Source of the DNA: a virus
Strand: one strand, 5' to 3'
IMG/VR virus record: IMGVR_UViG_3300023083_000102
Location: 1 to 24,451 of that record
DNA length: 24,451 bases
Shown: positions 7,445-14,502 of the stretch, one piece after another
Layout of the letters: each line of letters opens with the position of its first letter
Numbering within the stretch: position 1 is the stretch's first letter
Translations under genes and position numbers: made by a program
Notes under the pieces: generated by a model
Databases searched by the model: none
What the model saw: the letters and a program-made list of their open reading frames with translations, nothing else
Told to the model about the DNA's origin: nothing

Positions 7445-8653
7445 TTATGCGCTTAAATAGAAAAGCTCGTTAGCGAATTTGAAGTTTACGGCGGCTTTCA
7501 TGCGGGCCTTCATGCGTACCACGTTATCGTTGGTATAAGGCTTCATGTAAACGGTTGAGAGTTCTGATGCATCGCCTAAAAGATCTACACCAAGAAACAG
7601 GTTAGATGACCTTGCACCCAGGATAGTGTTTGCCTGCCAGTGGTTCATTAACTGCAGCGGTACACCCAGGTAATCCATTTTCTTAGGATCGGTAAAGGCA
7701 TTCAGAACGTTTACCGCTTTATCTGCCTGTGCCTGTGCGTAAGCATAACCTACATGAAGAGGGATCTGTAAGTTGAAATCTTCCTGACTGCGATCGGCAG
7801 GATCCAATTGTGCGTAGATGCCGGTTAACACGCTTAATACGTTGCTTGCGTTAATGTAGCTTACGGTTGCAGCTGTTGAGGTACCGCCGAAGGTAGCTGG
7901 TTTGCGGGTGTTCACTTCGTTGTAGTTGCGCACCAGCTTAAAGGTAGTAGCGCTAAGCACCTGTATAAAGTACGATTGCCCCTGCACATCTATGCCGCCG
8001 CTGCTGTTGGTGGTATCTTTACTGGCACCGGTTACAGCGGTAATGGTAACTACGTCGCCATCTTTCAGCGTTGCTGTATCAGATACCGTAACTACGCCTA
8101 AAGCGCTGATGGCTGTTGCCGCCATTGAAGTTGCCGGTTTGCCTAAACCTACTTTGTAAACGCCGTTTGCTGCTGCAATAGTTGGCAATAAGCCGGTGAA
8201 CGGTGCGGTAAAGGCGGCTTCTTTTGTGGCACCTTTACCCAGCCAGTACAAACGCTCGTTGGCAATTTGTATTTTGGTGAGATAGCGTTGTACCATAAAA
8301 TCGCTCAGGTCTACCATGCCTTCGTAATCCTGGAAAGCTCCGGGTTTAAGCTGCTGGGTTTCCCATGATTGCACCAGTTTATCCCATTGTTCCTGTTTCA
8401 TAAATTCGTACACTACGGGGTCCAGGTAGCTTTCGTGCTGGGCGGTGGTAGTGCCCTGGTCGGTAAACATGCCGCTTGGGTCCTGCAATACCACATCATC
8501 ATCTACATCGAGGATGATCTTGCGCGATTTTACGTCGTTAATAACGGTTAGCAACCCGCGTTTTACGGAGTCGGCCTCCAGGAGCGTGCTTGCCATAAAT
8601 CCAGCCAGCGCTTCGCCGGCATAGGTGTTGTTGGTAAATGTAAATTGAGCCAT
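7445..8653 (-). CDS. major capsid protein (HK97-fold type) with inserted beta domain
   Basis: 402 residues. The N-terminal part (NTYAGEALAGFMASTLL, then VKRGLLTVINDVKSRKIIL) and the C-terminal part (IPLHVGYAYAQAQADK, VPLQLMNHWQANTILGARSSNLFLG, MKAAVNFKFANELFYL) have the look of Bacteroidota phage major capsid proteins, the C-terminal segment being the axial-domain strands. It directly follows the protease/scaffold gene, which is the normal place. Residues about 180-268 interrupt the core with a Thr/Ser-rich beta segment (LKDGDVVTITAVTGA, then SYFIQVLSATTFKLV) resembling small beta domains that phages insert into capsid or tube proteins. The ATG at 8653 is followed by MAQFTFTNN. No self-cleavage site is obvious. 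Confidence 0.75.
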   Translation of the reverse strand: MAQFTFTNNTYAGEALAGFMASTLLEADSVKRGLLTVINDVKSRKIILDVDDDVVLQDPSGMFTDQGTTTAQHESYLDPVVYEFMKQEQWDKLVQSWETQQLKPGAFQDYEGMVDLSDFMVQRYLTKIQIANERLYWLGKGATKEAAFTAPFTGLLPTIAAANGVYKVGLGKPATSMAATAISALGVVTVSDTATLKDGDVVTITAVTGASKDTTNSSGGIDVQGQSYFIQVLSATTFKLVRNYNEVNTRKPATFGGTSTAATVSYINASNVLSVLTGIYAQLDPADRSQEDFNLQIPLHVGYAYAQAQADKAVNVLNAFTDPKKMDYLGVPLQLMNHWQANTILGARSSNLFLGVDLLGDASELSTVYMKPYTNDNVVRMKARMKAAVNFKFANELFYLSA

Positions 8654-8663
8654 TCTTTATTTT

Positions 8664-8768
8664 GCCCCCCAGCCCCCTAAAGGGGGAGCTTTTTGATTAG
8701 TTAGGTTATATATAGGGATGTTGTATGATAAGGGTTAGGCAGATATTTCAATTTCCCTTCGGGAGATT
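8664..8768. repeat. paired GC-rich repeat (REPIN-like) no. 3
   Basis: A strong palindrome, AGCCCCCTAAAGGGGGAGCT, at 8671-8690, preceded by GCCCCCC. A degenerate arm in the opposite orientation (TTTCCCTTCGGGAG) at about 8752-8765 reaches the stop of the protease gene. Together they fill most of the protease-capsid gap. The strong hairpin sits about 20 bases upstream of the capsid start on the minus strand and might affect processing or stability of the capsid message. Confidence 0.55.
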
Positions 8769-9357
8769 ATCGGGCCACAGCTTTTTTTACCGCGTTTTGG
8801 GCCAGCGGGCTTTGCGGTGCAAAGAAGGGTTGAGTTTCGGTTTTTGCTTTGCTGCTGCGTTTAGATCCTTCGGGTGTGAAGTCGCTTTTTATCTCGTTCT
8901 TAACTTCCTCGCGTGTTTTTTTGAGGCGATTGTTAGCGTCTTCCAGTGCGGCTTTGGCTTCGTTTAGCAACGCGTTTTGTGCATGCAGGCGCGCTTTTAC
9001 TTCCAGTAAACGATTTTGTACATCTGCAGGTCTCTTTGGCGATTTAAATTTGCCGGCAATAACGCTTTCGTCGTCTTCATCTGTGACTTCATCCGCGTCG
9101 ATGGAAGACACCTTTTGCACTTTACCGTCTTTAATGGCTAATTGTTGCCCTTCGGATGTGGTGTAACTGTCGGTAATGGCTGGCATGCTTAAGTCTTCAT
9201 CCTGGTAAACGTCGCAGCCTTCGCTTAACTCGCCGGTGTGGTGCAGGGCCCCTTTGTCGGTAATGGTTTGTTTGTTCACCACTTTTTTAAAGAAGTTCAT
9301 GATCTTGTCTAAAACCGAGGTGGTCCGTTCAATCAGTTCTCTGTTGTCTGTGTTCAT
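8767..9357 (-). CDS. possible nested scaffold protein (in-frame internal start)
   Basis: The in-frame ATG at 9357 is codon 200 of the protease gene and begins MNTDNRELIERTT, exactly where the protease domain has ended. It is preceded by an A-rich stretch (CAACAAAACAAAT on the coding strand), the kind of leader that often stands in for a Shine-Dalgarno site in Bacteroidota. The product would be 196 residues: coiled coil, acidic, basic C-terminus (NAVKKAVAR). The arrangement parallels lambda C/Nu3, where a scaffold is made from the 3' part of the protease gene. Inferred from position only; no separate product is proven. Confidence 0.3.
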   Translation of the reverse strand: MNTDNRELIERTTSVLDKIMNFFKKVVNKQTITDKGALHHTGELSEGCDVYQDEDLSMPAITDSYTTSEGQQLAIKDGKVQKVSSIDADEVTDEDDESVIAGKFKSPKRPADVQNRLLEVKARLHAQNALLNEAKAALEDANNRLKKTREEVKNEIKSDFTPEGSKRSSKAKTETQPFFAPQSPLAQNAVKKAVAR

Positions 9358-9954
9358 ATTTGTTTTGTTGTTTAAGATTTTGTTGATGCAGCGCTGGTAA
9401 ACCGCAGGTGCTGTTTCGGTATATTTTTTTATGAGGGCGCTGTTGACGATGGTATCGGTATAATCCTCAATTGCGTCTATAAAACCAAGGTTGAGGGCCT
9501 GGTCGGCAGTCATCCAGGTGACGGAGTTGATCAAACTATTAACGGTAACCCCGTCTAACCCGGATTTATCTATGTAGATCTGCGCCAGGCGCGATTGTAC
9601 TACGTTCAACATCTGCACATCTTTTAAAAGCTCATCGGCATTGCCGCCGCTGCCAACCATTGGTTTGTGAATCATCAGCAGGGCGTATTTACTCATCACT
9701 ATTTTGTCGCCCGCCATGGCTACTACCGATGCAGCCGACGCGGCCAGCGCATCTATATAAGTGGTTATGTTGCCGGGGTACTTCTTCAGCAGATCGTATA
9801 TGGCAATGGCATCAAACGCGCTGCCGCCAACCGAACTGATATGTACCTCAACATCTGCGCCGGCCGCTGCATCTAATTGTGATTTAATGTAAGTGGACGA
9901 CAGGCTCCCGGAGCCTATGCAATCCGTTTCGGTATCGTATAGGTATAATTTCAT
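8767..9954 (-). CDS. ClpP-type prohead protease fused to scaffold-like domain
   Basis: 395 residues. Residues 1-165 form a ClpP-fold serine protease: EVHISSVGGSAFDAIAIYDLL, the nucleophile region ALAASAASVVAMAG (Ser73), ALLMIHKP (His96), then TWMTADQALNLGFIDAI. The residue that should align with ClpP Asp171, just before TW, appears to be Val145, so the acidic member of the triad may be missing or supplied by another residue. Residues 200-395 are hydrophilic, with acidic stretches and a coiled coil (LLEVKARLHAQNALLNEAKAAL), as in scaffolding or delta domains removed during capsid maturation. Directly upstream of the capsid gene. Met200 could start a separate scaffold product. Protease family call firm, triad detail from eye alignment only. 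Confidence 0.85.
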   Translation of the reverse strand: MKLYLYDTETDCIGSGSLSSTYIKSQLDAAAGADVEVHISSVGGSAFDAIAIYDLLKKYPGNITTYIDALAASAASVVAMAGDKIVMSKYALLMIHKPMVGSGGNADELLKDVQMLNVVQSRLAQIYIDKSGLDGVTVNSLINSVTWMTADQALNLGFIDAIEDYTDTIVNSALIKKYTETAPAVYQRCINKILNNKTNMNTDNRELIERTTSVLDKIMNFFKKVVNKQTITDKGALHHTGELSEGCDVYQDEDLSMPAITDSYTTSEGQQLAIKDGKVQKVSSIDADEVTDEDDESVIAGKFKSPKRPADVQNRLLEVKARLHAQNALLNEAKAALEDANNRLKKTREEVKNEIKSDFTPEGSKRSSKAKTETQPFFAPQSPLAQNAVKKAVAR

Positions 9955-10102
9955 TGTGAGTTGATAATGGTGTATTGTGAGCGGGTTTTTAGCCCTGGAT
10001 ATATATCCTATTAGTGCAAAACTTAACTTATGACAGGTGCACGTTTAGTTGACCGGAGGATCTTTTCAATCTAATAATCATTAAATCGTGATTGTGTTTT
10101 GA

Positions 10103-10116
10103 ATGCCGTTTGGCAT
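10103..10116. promoter_or_regulatory. palindrome ATGCC-N4-GGCAT
   Basis: ATGCCGTTTGGCAT. The same site with a single difference (ATGCCATTTGGCAT) is at 13294-13307 before the tape measure gene. Two copies upstream of two late genes suggest a protein-binding site. Confidence 0.45.
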
Positions 10117-10151
10117 AATTCAAAGGTCGTGATAATTCTTTTTTGTGTTGG

Positions 10152-10167
10152 TGACAGTAGCTTGTCA
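10152..10167. promoter_or_regulatory. operator-like site TGACA-N6-TGTCA, copy 1
   Basis: TGACAGTAGCTTGTCA within a longer match to copy 2 at 10290-10305; the shared consensus is TGGTGACAGYRGYTTGTCAG. Half-sites are five bases on each side of a six-base spacer, as for a dimeric regulator. Confidence 0.45.
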
Positions 10168-10289
10168 GTAATATGAAATTATCTTTGAACTTTGATTTCT
10201 AGGATTTGCCGGTAGACTTGATAGTTGCGAATAACTTAATTATAGCGATCGAACTATACAAATATCGGGGTTATTATGCTGGCTGATGG

Positions 10290-10305
10290 TGACAGCGGTT
10301 TGTCA
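10290..10305. promoter_or_regulatory. operator-like site TGACA-N6-TGTCA, copy 2
   Basis: TGACAGCGGTTTGTCA, 138 bases from copy 1 in the same orientation, with matching flanking bases (TGG before, GT after). Confidence 0.45.
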
Positions 10306-10328
10306 GTTGGGGTTTTTTTGTCTGAACT

Positions 10329-10396
10329 CGAATTTAAAGAATTTTTGGAATGAGCAGAATTAGTATTCTCATTATTATGTATAATTCTTTAATTCG
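10329..10396. terminator. imperfect hairpin after the small HTH-like gene
   Basis: CGAATTTAAAGAATT at 10329-10343 pairs with AATTCTTTAATTCG at 10383-10396 except for one bulged base, and a smaller hairpin (AGAAT-TAGT-ATTCT) lies in the loop. It lies 30 bases past the stop of the 77-residue gene on the minus strand. It could end that transcript, but it is AT-rich and has no clean T-tract, so it may instead be part of the regulatory segment. Confidence 0.3.
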
Positions 10397-10425
10397 AATA
10401 ATTAAGGTTCAGGTTTTCGCACTCG

Positions 10426-10659
10426 TTAAATTTCCGAGAAACAATTAAGTGCGCGCCAGATGGTGCGCTCGTCTTTACCGAATTTTACTTCGGCTTCCAG
10501 CACTGCCTGGTTTTTGGTGAGCTGGCGCATTTGCATCTGGGCGGTTACCCATAGATAGATCTCGCGGTAAGTAAATACTTTGGTAGTGATAAAACCGGCC
10601 TTATACATGGCCGTAAATACGCCGTCATTAAACAGCGTGTTGGCAAGTTGAATATTCAT
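10426..10659 (-). CDS. small hypothetical protein, helix-turn-helix-like
   Basis: 77 residues and highly helical. The C-terminal half, LTKNQAVLEAEVKFGKDERTIWRALNCF, has the spacing of a helix-turn-helix: a helix with Ala/Glu, a Gly turn, then a recognition-like helix ending in WRALN. The N-terminal half (FNDGVFTAMYKAGFITTKVFTYREIYLWV) looks like packed helices. It lies after the tape measure gene and before the 470-bp regulatory segment with paired operator-like sites, so a late regulator is an attractive but unproven idea; a small structural protein is the alternative. ATG at 10659; the upstream gap is a GC-rich repeat pair. Confidence 0.55.
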   Translation of the reverse strand: MNIQLANTLFNDGVFTAMYKAGFITTKVFTYREIYLWVTAQMQMRQLTKNQAVLEAEVKFGKDERTIWRALNCFSEI

Positions 10660-10671
10660 GAGCCCCTCCCG

Positions 10672-10754
10672 TCCCCTAAAAGGGGATGCTATTTGTTAGT
10701 TAATGGTTTGGTTAATTAGATATTAAATTAGTTTCCCCTTTAGGGGTAGGGGCC
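10672..10754. repeat. paired inverted GC-rich repeat (REPIN-like) no. 4
   Basis: TCCCCTAAAAGGGGA at 10672-10686 and CCCCTTTAGGGGTAGGGGCC at 10735-10754 are opposite-facing copies of the family, 48 bases apart. The spacer length equals that of pair no. 1. The right arm ends two bases before the tape measure stop codon at 10757-10759. The pair fills the whole gap between two late genes. Confidence 0.65.
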
Positions 10755-10756
10755 TA

Positions 10757-13279
10757 CTATAAATTTACCCTGTTTATTGTTTGGGCAAGTATGTTCTGTT
10801 GATTGTTTACGTCTTTAACGTCCACGTAAATAGGGGGGAAGTTGTTGATCATCTGGTAGGCCAGGGTGTTGGCCATATCCTTAATGTCGTTTACCGGTTG
10901 GTTGTAGTAGCGGTTGGCGTTACCGCCATCGGTAAATATGCCGCCTATGGCATAGCCCCTGCTGGTGTTGGGTACCGAGAAATCCCGGCCGCCGTGGGCA
11001 ACGTTTATGGCACTTACCAGGTTGCGCGCCCATGGGTTGCGCATAGCCTCAGATACTACTACGGCTTCGCCGCTGCGCAGATAAGCGTTGGTGTTATCGG
11101 TACGGCTGTAGCCGGGCAGTACAGCACCCTTACCATCGGATAGATACTGCCCACCGGAAGCAAAACCGGGTTTTTGTTTAATAATTGTAGCGATAGACGA
11201 AGCCCCCTGCGCGGCCATAAAGGCTGCCTGTGCTATACCTAATGCCTGGCCAATAAAAGGAATACCCGAATATGCTTTTAAGGATTCCAGCACAGCTTGT
11301 TTGGTGCTGATTATTGTATCAGCAATTGAAGTTGCCTTTTTTGCAAGGAAAGCTGCTTTGTATATAGCCGAATCTTTTTTGCTATTGGCTAATACTGCGT
11401 TTATATATTTATCGCCGGCATGTATTTTGGAGCTTATCAACTGCGTTTCTAAATCAAGCTTCTGCTTATCGTACTTCCTTTTTATCCCGGTTGTGTCTTT
11501 GTGTTGTTTTTCCGCCGCTGTAATTGCAGTTTGATACTCCGTGTTTAAAGTTGTGATTTGCTGCTGAAGAGATGGGTTTACGTTTGTTTCGTCTGTTTTA
11601 CTGTTATTGAATGTCGCGTTATTTACTTCGCCGCCTTCCTTTACGTTTGTTTCGGTAACAGAAGGGCCATTCTTTATCTCAGTGATTTTTTTATTTAACT
11701 GTGTTTCGTAACTTATACGCACATCGCCCGCTTTTTTGTAAACTTCGTTTTGTTTATCAATAGATTCTTGCAGCGCTTGTATTTGTTCTGTCGTAGCTTT
11801 TCCCTGAAGATCCGCTAACTGTTTTTGTTCTTCTATAATACGCTGTTGTAATTCCTCCTGTTCTTTGTCAAAATCTTCCAGCTTTTGTTTTTTGTTTTCT
11901 TCTGCCTGCAAAAGTTCTTTTTGCTTTGCATCTTCTGTGCTATCAATTACAATTTGCGCGAGTTTGTGCTGAAACTGGTCAAGTTTATCCAGATCATCTT
12001 TCCGAAAAGTATCTACAATCTTTTTTAATGCCTCCTGGTGGTCTTTTTCTATTTCTTCACGTTGTTTGGATGATAATTTTTTTCCGGACTTTAATCTCTC
12101 ATCATAGTAATCATTGATACTTTTAACCTGGTTGTTGTATTCGTTAAAGATAACTACCGACTCGTGGGCTATCTGTGTCACCTCATCATTTTTAGAACCT
12201 TTTTTGTTTTTATTATTGTTTTGAGATTCATCAGGAATGATTTGTTTGCCCCCGGTTAGCGTTGAAACACCATTGCCAGGTTTTTCTGTTAATTTACTTA
12301 TTTCATCGGCAAATTTATTGTTCTGTTTATTTAGGATGTCTTTATCGGTATTATAATTATATATTATTTTGTCACTTGCAGCGCGAAGTTTTTTTTGTAT
12401 ATCTATATTATCCTGGAGTTGCATAACCATTCTGTCGTTGGGTAAAGGCTTATACCAACCTTCTTGATTAAGATACCCACTTTTTACCTCCTCGGCCTTT
12501 TTCTCTGATGCGATTATCTGCAAGTTCTTTTTTCTTTCTTCGGCAATTTTTAAATCGTTTTCAATATTTCGGCTTGCGTTGGCTGTGATCTTATTTTTGT
12601 AAGCTTCTGCATAGGCTGCATCTAATATCTGGGTTTTAAGGTTTTTATAGGCATCGGCGGCTTTGCCTGTTTTAAACGCTTCATCATCTAAATTCTTAAA
12701 GGTGGCAGGCCATTGCTCACGAAGTAGAACCATAGCTTTTCTTCGTTCTTCGAGAGAAAGATTTTGATTTTGTGATGCCCGAAAGAGCATGTTTAAAGCA
12801 GTAATTTCGCCTTGGGCAGATTGTGCTCCCCTTATCCTTGCTTCTGTAACGGAACCTGCAATTATTGCCTGTTCTTTCATGGCCTTGCCAAATGCAGTTA
12901 ACCTTGTTTCACCTTTAAAGAGATCGCTCACCCAATCTATAATTGCTTCCCCATAAGTAGCCAGCAAAGTTACACCTATAGAAATAACAGTGTTCCAAGA
13001 TAGCATGGATGAGGCCAGTTGTTTAAAAATATTTACTGGTTTGCCACCAGTTGCAGCCAGTTCTTTATTTTGTTTATTAAGCTCGGCCATTGCTTGCACT
13101 ACTTCCGGAAGTTTTTCACCAATGCCCTGTAACCCGGCTTTTATGCCATCTGCAAAAGATGGCAGTTTTCCATTTAACCCGTTTATTGATTTTTGAAGTT
13201 CATTTAATGCCTCTGTGTATTTTTTCGCTTTTTCAATATCATCTGTGTTGATAGGAGCGTTGTTTGTTAGATTACTCAT
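10757..13279 (-). CDS. tail tape measure protein
   Basis: 840 residues, the largest protein here. It has an N-terminal helical part, a hydrophobic stretch at about 85-115 (LSWNTVISIGVTLLATYGEAIIDWV), long Lys/Glu/Gln-rich coiled coils through about 350-590, and a second Ala-rich hydrophobic zone at about 655-710 (IPFIGQALGIAQAAFMAAQGASS). It ends in a Gly-rich domain (FASGGQYLSDGKGAVLPGYS, LRSGEAVVVSEAM, YAIGGIFTDGG) typical of Bacteroidota tape measure proteins. Such proteins fill the tail lumen, set tail length and help DNA entry; by the usual 0.15 nm per residue, 840 residues would mean a tail of about 120 nm at most. The length and coiled coils point to a siphovirus. The start at 13279 follows a palindrome by 14 bases. 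Confidence 0.85.
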   Translation of the reverse strand: MSNLTNNAPINTDDIEKAKKYTEALNELQKSINGLNGKLPSFADGIKAGLQGIGEKLPEVVQAMAELNKQNKELAATGGKPVNIFKQLASSMLSWNTVISIGVTLLATYGEAIIDWVSDLFKGETRLTAFGKAMKEQAIIAGSVTEARIRGAQSAQGEITALNMLFRASQNQNLSLEERRKAMVLLREQWPATFKNLDDEAFKTGKAADAYKNLKTQILDAAYAEAYKNKITANASRNIENDLKIAEERKKNLQIIASEKKAEEVKSGYLNQEGWYKPLPNDRMVMQLQDNIDIQKKLRAASDKIIYNYNTDKDILNKQNNKFADEISKLTEKPGNGVSTLTGGKQIIPDESQNNNKNKKGSKNDEVTQIAHESVVIFNEYNNQVKSINDYYDERLKSGKKLSSKQREEIEKDHQEALKKIVDTFRKDDLDKLDQFQHKLAQIVIDSTEDAKQKELLQAEENKKQKLEDFDKEQEELQQRIIEEQKQLADLQGKATTEQIQALQESIDKQNEVYKKAGDVRISYETQLNKKITEIKNGPSVTETNVKEGGEVNNATFNNSKTDETNVNPSLQQQITTLNTEYQTAITAAEKQHKDTTGIKRKYDKQKLDLETQLISSKIHAGDKYINAVLANSKKDSAIYKAAFLAKKATSIADTIISTKQAVLESLKAYSGIPFIGQALGIAQAAFMAAQGASSIATIIKQKPGFASGGQYLSDGKGAVLPGYSRTDNTNAYLRSGEAVVVSEAMRNPWARNLVSAINVAHGGRDFSVPNTSRGYAIGGIFTDGGNANRYYNQPVNDIKDMANTLAYQMINNFPPIYVDVKDVNNQQNILAQTINRVNL

Positions 13280-13293
13280 TTTTTATGTTTTAA

Positions 13294-13307
13294 ATGCCAT
13301 TTGGCAT
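13294..13307. promoter_or_regulatory. palindrome ATGCC-N4-GGCAT before the tape measure gene
   Basis: ATGCCATTTGGCAT, fully symmetric apart from the centre, 14 bases before the tape measure ATG. Near-identical partner at 10103-10116. Confidence 0.45.
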
Positions 13308-13343
13308 ATTTATATTAAGAATGTATTGCAGTTAAATATTCTG

Positions 13344-13859
13344 TTAATATTTATTAAATTGATTTTCAGTAAAGGTTAGAATAGCTAAAACGTAGTATTT
13401 ATCGTCAATGTATTCAAATCCGGCTGGGAGTTTTGGCTTAGGGAGGTGCGTAACCAAGGTCTTATCAGGCTCTACAGCATACAGCTTTATTATTACATTT
13501 GATATTTTACCATTCTCAGTCGTTGTATCAGCAAAAAACTTACGTTCTATAAAATGGCCAAAATATGTTGATTTTTTACTTCTGTAAGTGCTTGTTTTCA
13601 TGCCCATGTCTGATGCCAGAGATCCTATTTCTGAGGTAGTTTTGGATTTGATTATCCTATAGAATGGACGGATTGCGGTATCGGGAGAGTATTGGGTATA
13701 GTTATCGGCATAAACTTTATCGCCGCTACTGAACGGTTTTGCTTTCATGTCGGCATAATAAGCTTCTATGTAGGATTGGTTATAAAAAAATACAACCATT
13801 GCAATTAAAACGAGGGATCCCAGGATGTTGAATATGATTTTTTTCTTAGATAGTACCAT
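13344..13859 (-). CDS. single-span membrane protein, unknown (accessory island)
   Basis: 171 residues: a short basic N-terminus (MVLSKKKIIF), one hydrophobic span at about 8-26 (NILGSLVLIAMVVFFY), then about 145 residues probably outside the cytoplasmic membrane. It resembles the 207-residue protein at 14503-15126. Both have a Tyr-rich segment just after the span, a central STY/STF segment, and a C-terminal motif of the form P-x-L-P-x-G-(F/Y)-x-Y-x-D (KLPAGFEYIDD here, NLPVGYVYADS there). Family unknown. Placed between virion genes and AT-rich, it is more likely cargo than a structural part; superinfection exclusion or immunity would fit a small membrane-anchored protein but is only a guess. 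Confidence 0.6.
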   Translation of the reverse strand: MVLSKKKIIFNILGSLVLIAMVVFFYNQSYIEAYYADMKAKPFSSGDKVYADNYTQYSPDTAIRPFYRIIKSKTTSEIGSLASDMGMKTSTYRSKKSTYFGHFIERKFFADTTTENGKISNVIIKLYAVEPDKTLVTHLPKPKLPAGFEYIDDKYYVLAILTFTENQFNKY

Positions 13860-13966
13860 ATGTTTTATAAAATTATTGTGTAAGCAGATTGTTATTCAAA
13901 GTAAAAAAGAATTTGTAAATATTTATCTTAACACGTGCTAAAGCGCGCATTTTTGTAGATAGAGAT

Positions 13967-14065
13967 TTAAAGATAAAAGCTTTGCGAAAAAGCATTATGT
14001 AAAACAGAACATGTAAAATAATAATTCATTTGGATTGGGTTTTGCTAAAATTATTGGTAAATATA
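13967..14065 (-). pseudogene. remnant of a leader plus gene start
   Basis: The repeated leader (14041-14065) is followed, 21 bases past its 11-base core (TTATTGGTAAA on the plus strand), by an ATG at 14029. The start codon has the same spacing and similar first codons as the gene at 16356 (ATGAA, then TTATTTTAC). The frame stops after 20 codons at 13967. This looks like a third copy of the exported-protein gene that has decayed, leaving its promoter region. Confidence 0.4.
14041..14065 (-). promoter_or_regulatory. repeated leader, copy A (orphan)
   Basis: TTTGCTAAAATTATTGG and the following TAAATATA on the plus strand match copies B (15136-15160) and C (16369-16392). On the minus strand this gives TATATTTACCAATAA, whose TATATTTA is close to the Bacteroidota -7 element (TAnnTTTG). 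Similarity to copy B continues for about 50 bases upstream (TTTTTTGATAA, ATTTGCTTATC). Confidence 0.5.
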
Positions 14066-14166
14066 TATTTTTTTTGATAAATAAAGGGACTTATTTTATA
14101 ATTTGCTTATCGTTATACATGTGCAATTGGTAGTACTTGTAAATAATTCTGTAGATAGAGGACGAA

Positions 14167-14313
14167 ATGCTTATTATACAACTTAAAACTTTTAAAGAAA
14201 AATTCTTTGACATCGGTCTTGGTATCACATCGAAAGACCCAGGGCATTTTATTTTTTATTATGGAGAACCCGATGAAGAAAAAAAGTGGAAATTGGTTTT
14301 CAGGATTCAATGA
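14167..14313 (+). CDS. short plus-strand reading frame, unknown
   Basis: 48 residues starting MLIIQLKTFKEKFF and ending KKWKLVFRIQ, with AGAGGACGAA just before the ATG, which resembles a ribosome-binding site. The composition is protein-like (mixed charge, aromatic residues), and it lies on the opposite strand to the virion genes in a 640-base gap. It may be a small gene or the 3' end of a longer one whose 5' part is lost; the frame is closed by a TAG twelve bases before the ATG. No family known. Confidence 0.3.
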   Translation: MLIIQLKTFKEKFFDIGLGITSKDPGHFIFYYGEPDEEKKWKLVFRIQ

Positions 14314-14380
14314 TTAGTATAATAAAGCCTCACAAGAAACTCCTGAAACCAAGAATACTTTGTAAACTTCTATCTGTAGA

Positions 14381-14401
14381 CAAATAATTTTAAATTATTT
14401 G
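14381..14401. terminator. perfect AT palindrome
   Basis: CAAATAATTT-T-AAATTATTTG, ten complementary bases on each side of one central base, about 100 bases past the stop of the 207-residue gene on the minus strand. The GC content is very low, so a terminator role is uncertain. The rest of 14314-14502 shows nothing convincing except a 25-codon frame near 14470. Confidence 0.3.
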
Positions 14402-14502
14402 TGTGAATAAGAATATTGTTTGGTAATTGAAGTAGATACTGTTTTATAGATTTCGCGAAAGAAATTATACATATAAACTTTAACCTCGGTAAATGGATGT
14501 GA

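Larger units (their letters stand above)
9955..10425. promoter_or_regulatory. non-coding regulatory segment before the protease/capsid genes
   Basis: About 470 bases without a credible gene on either strand, AT-rich, in the middle of an otherwise packed late array. It holds a 14-base palindrome at 10103-10116, two copies of a TGACA-N6-TGTCA site at 10152-10167 and 10290-10305, and an imperfect hairpin at 10329-10396. The natural reading is a promoter/operator region that gives the protease, capsid and later genes their own transcription start, plus a transcript end for the small gene upstream. No clear Bacteroidota -33/-7 pair was settled by eye. Confidence 0.45.

Noticed and set aside
14113-14310. 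Minus-strand 65-codon frame
   Set aside because: Composition is unlike a protein (runs of Phe and Lys), and the plus-strand frame at 14167-14313 over the same bases looks better.
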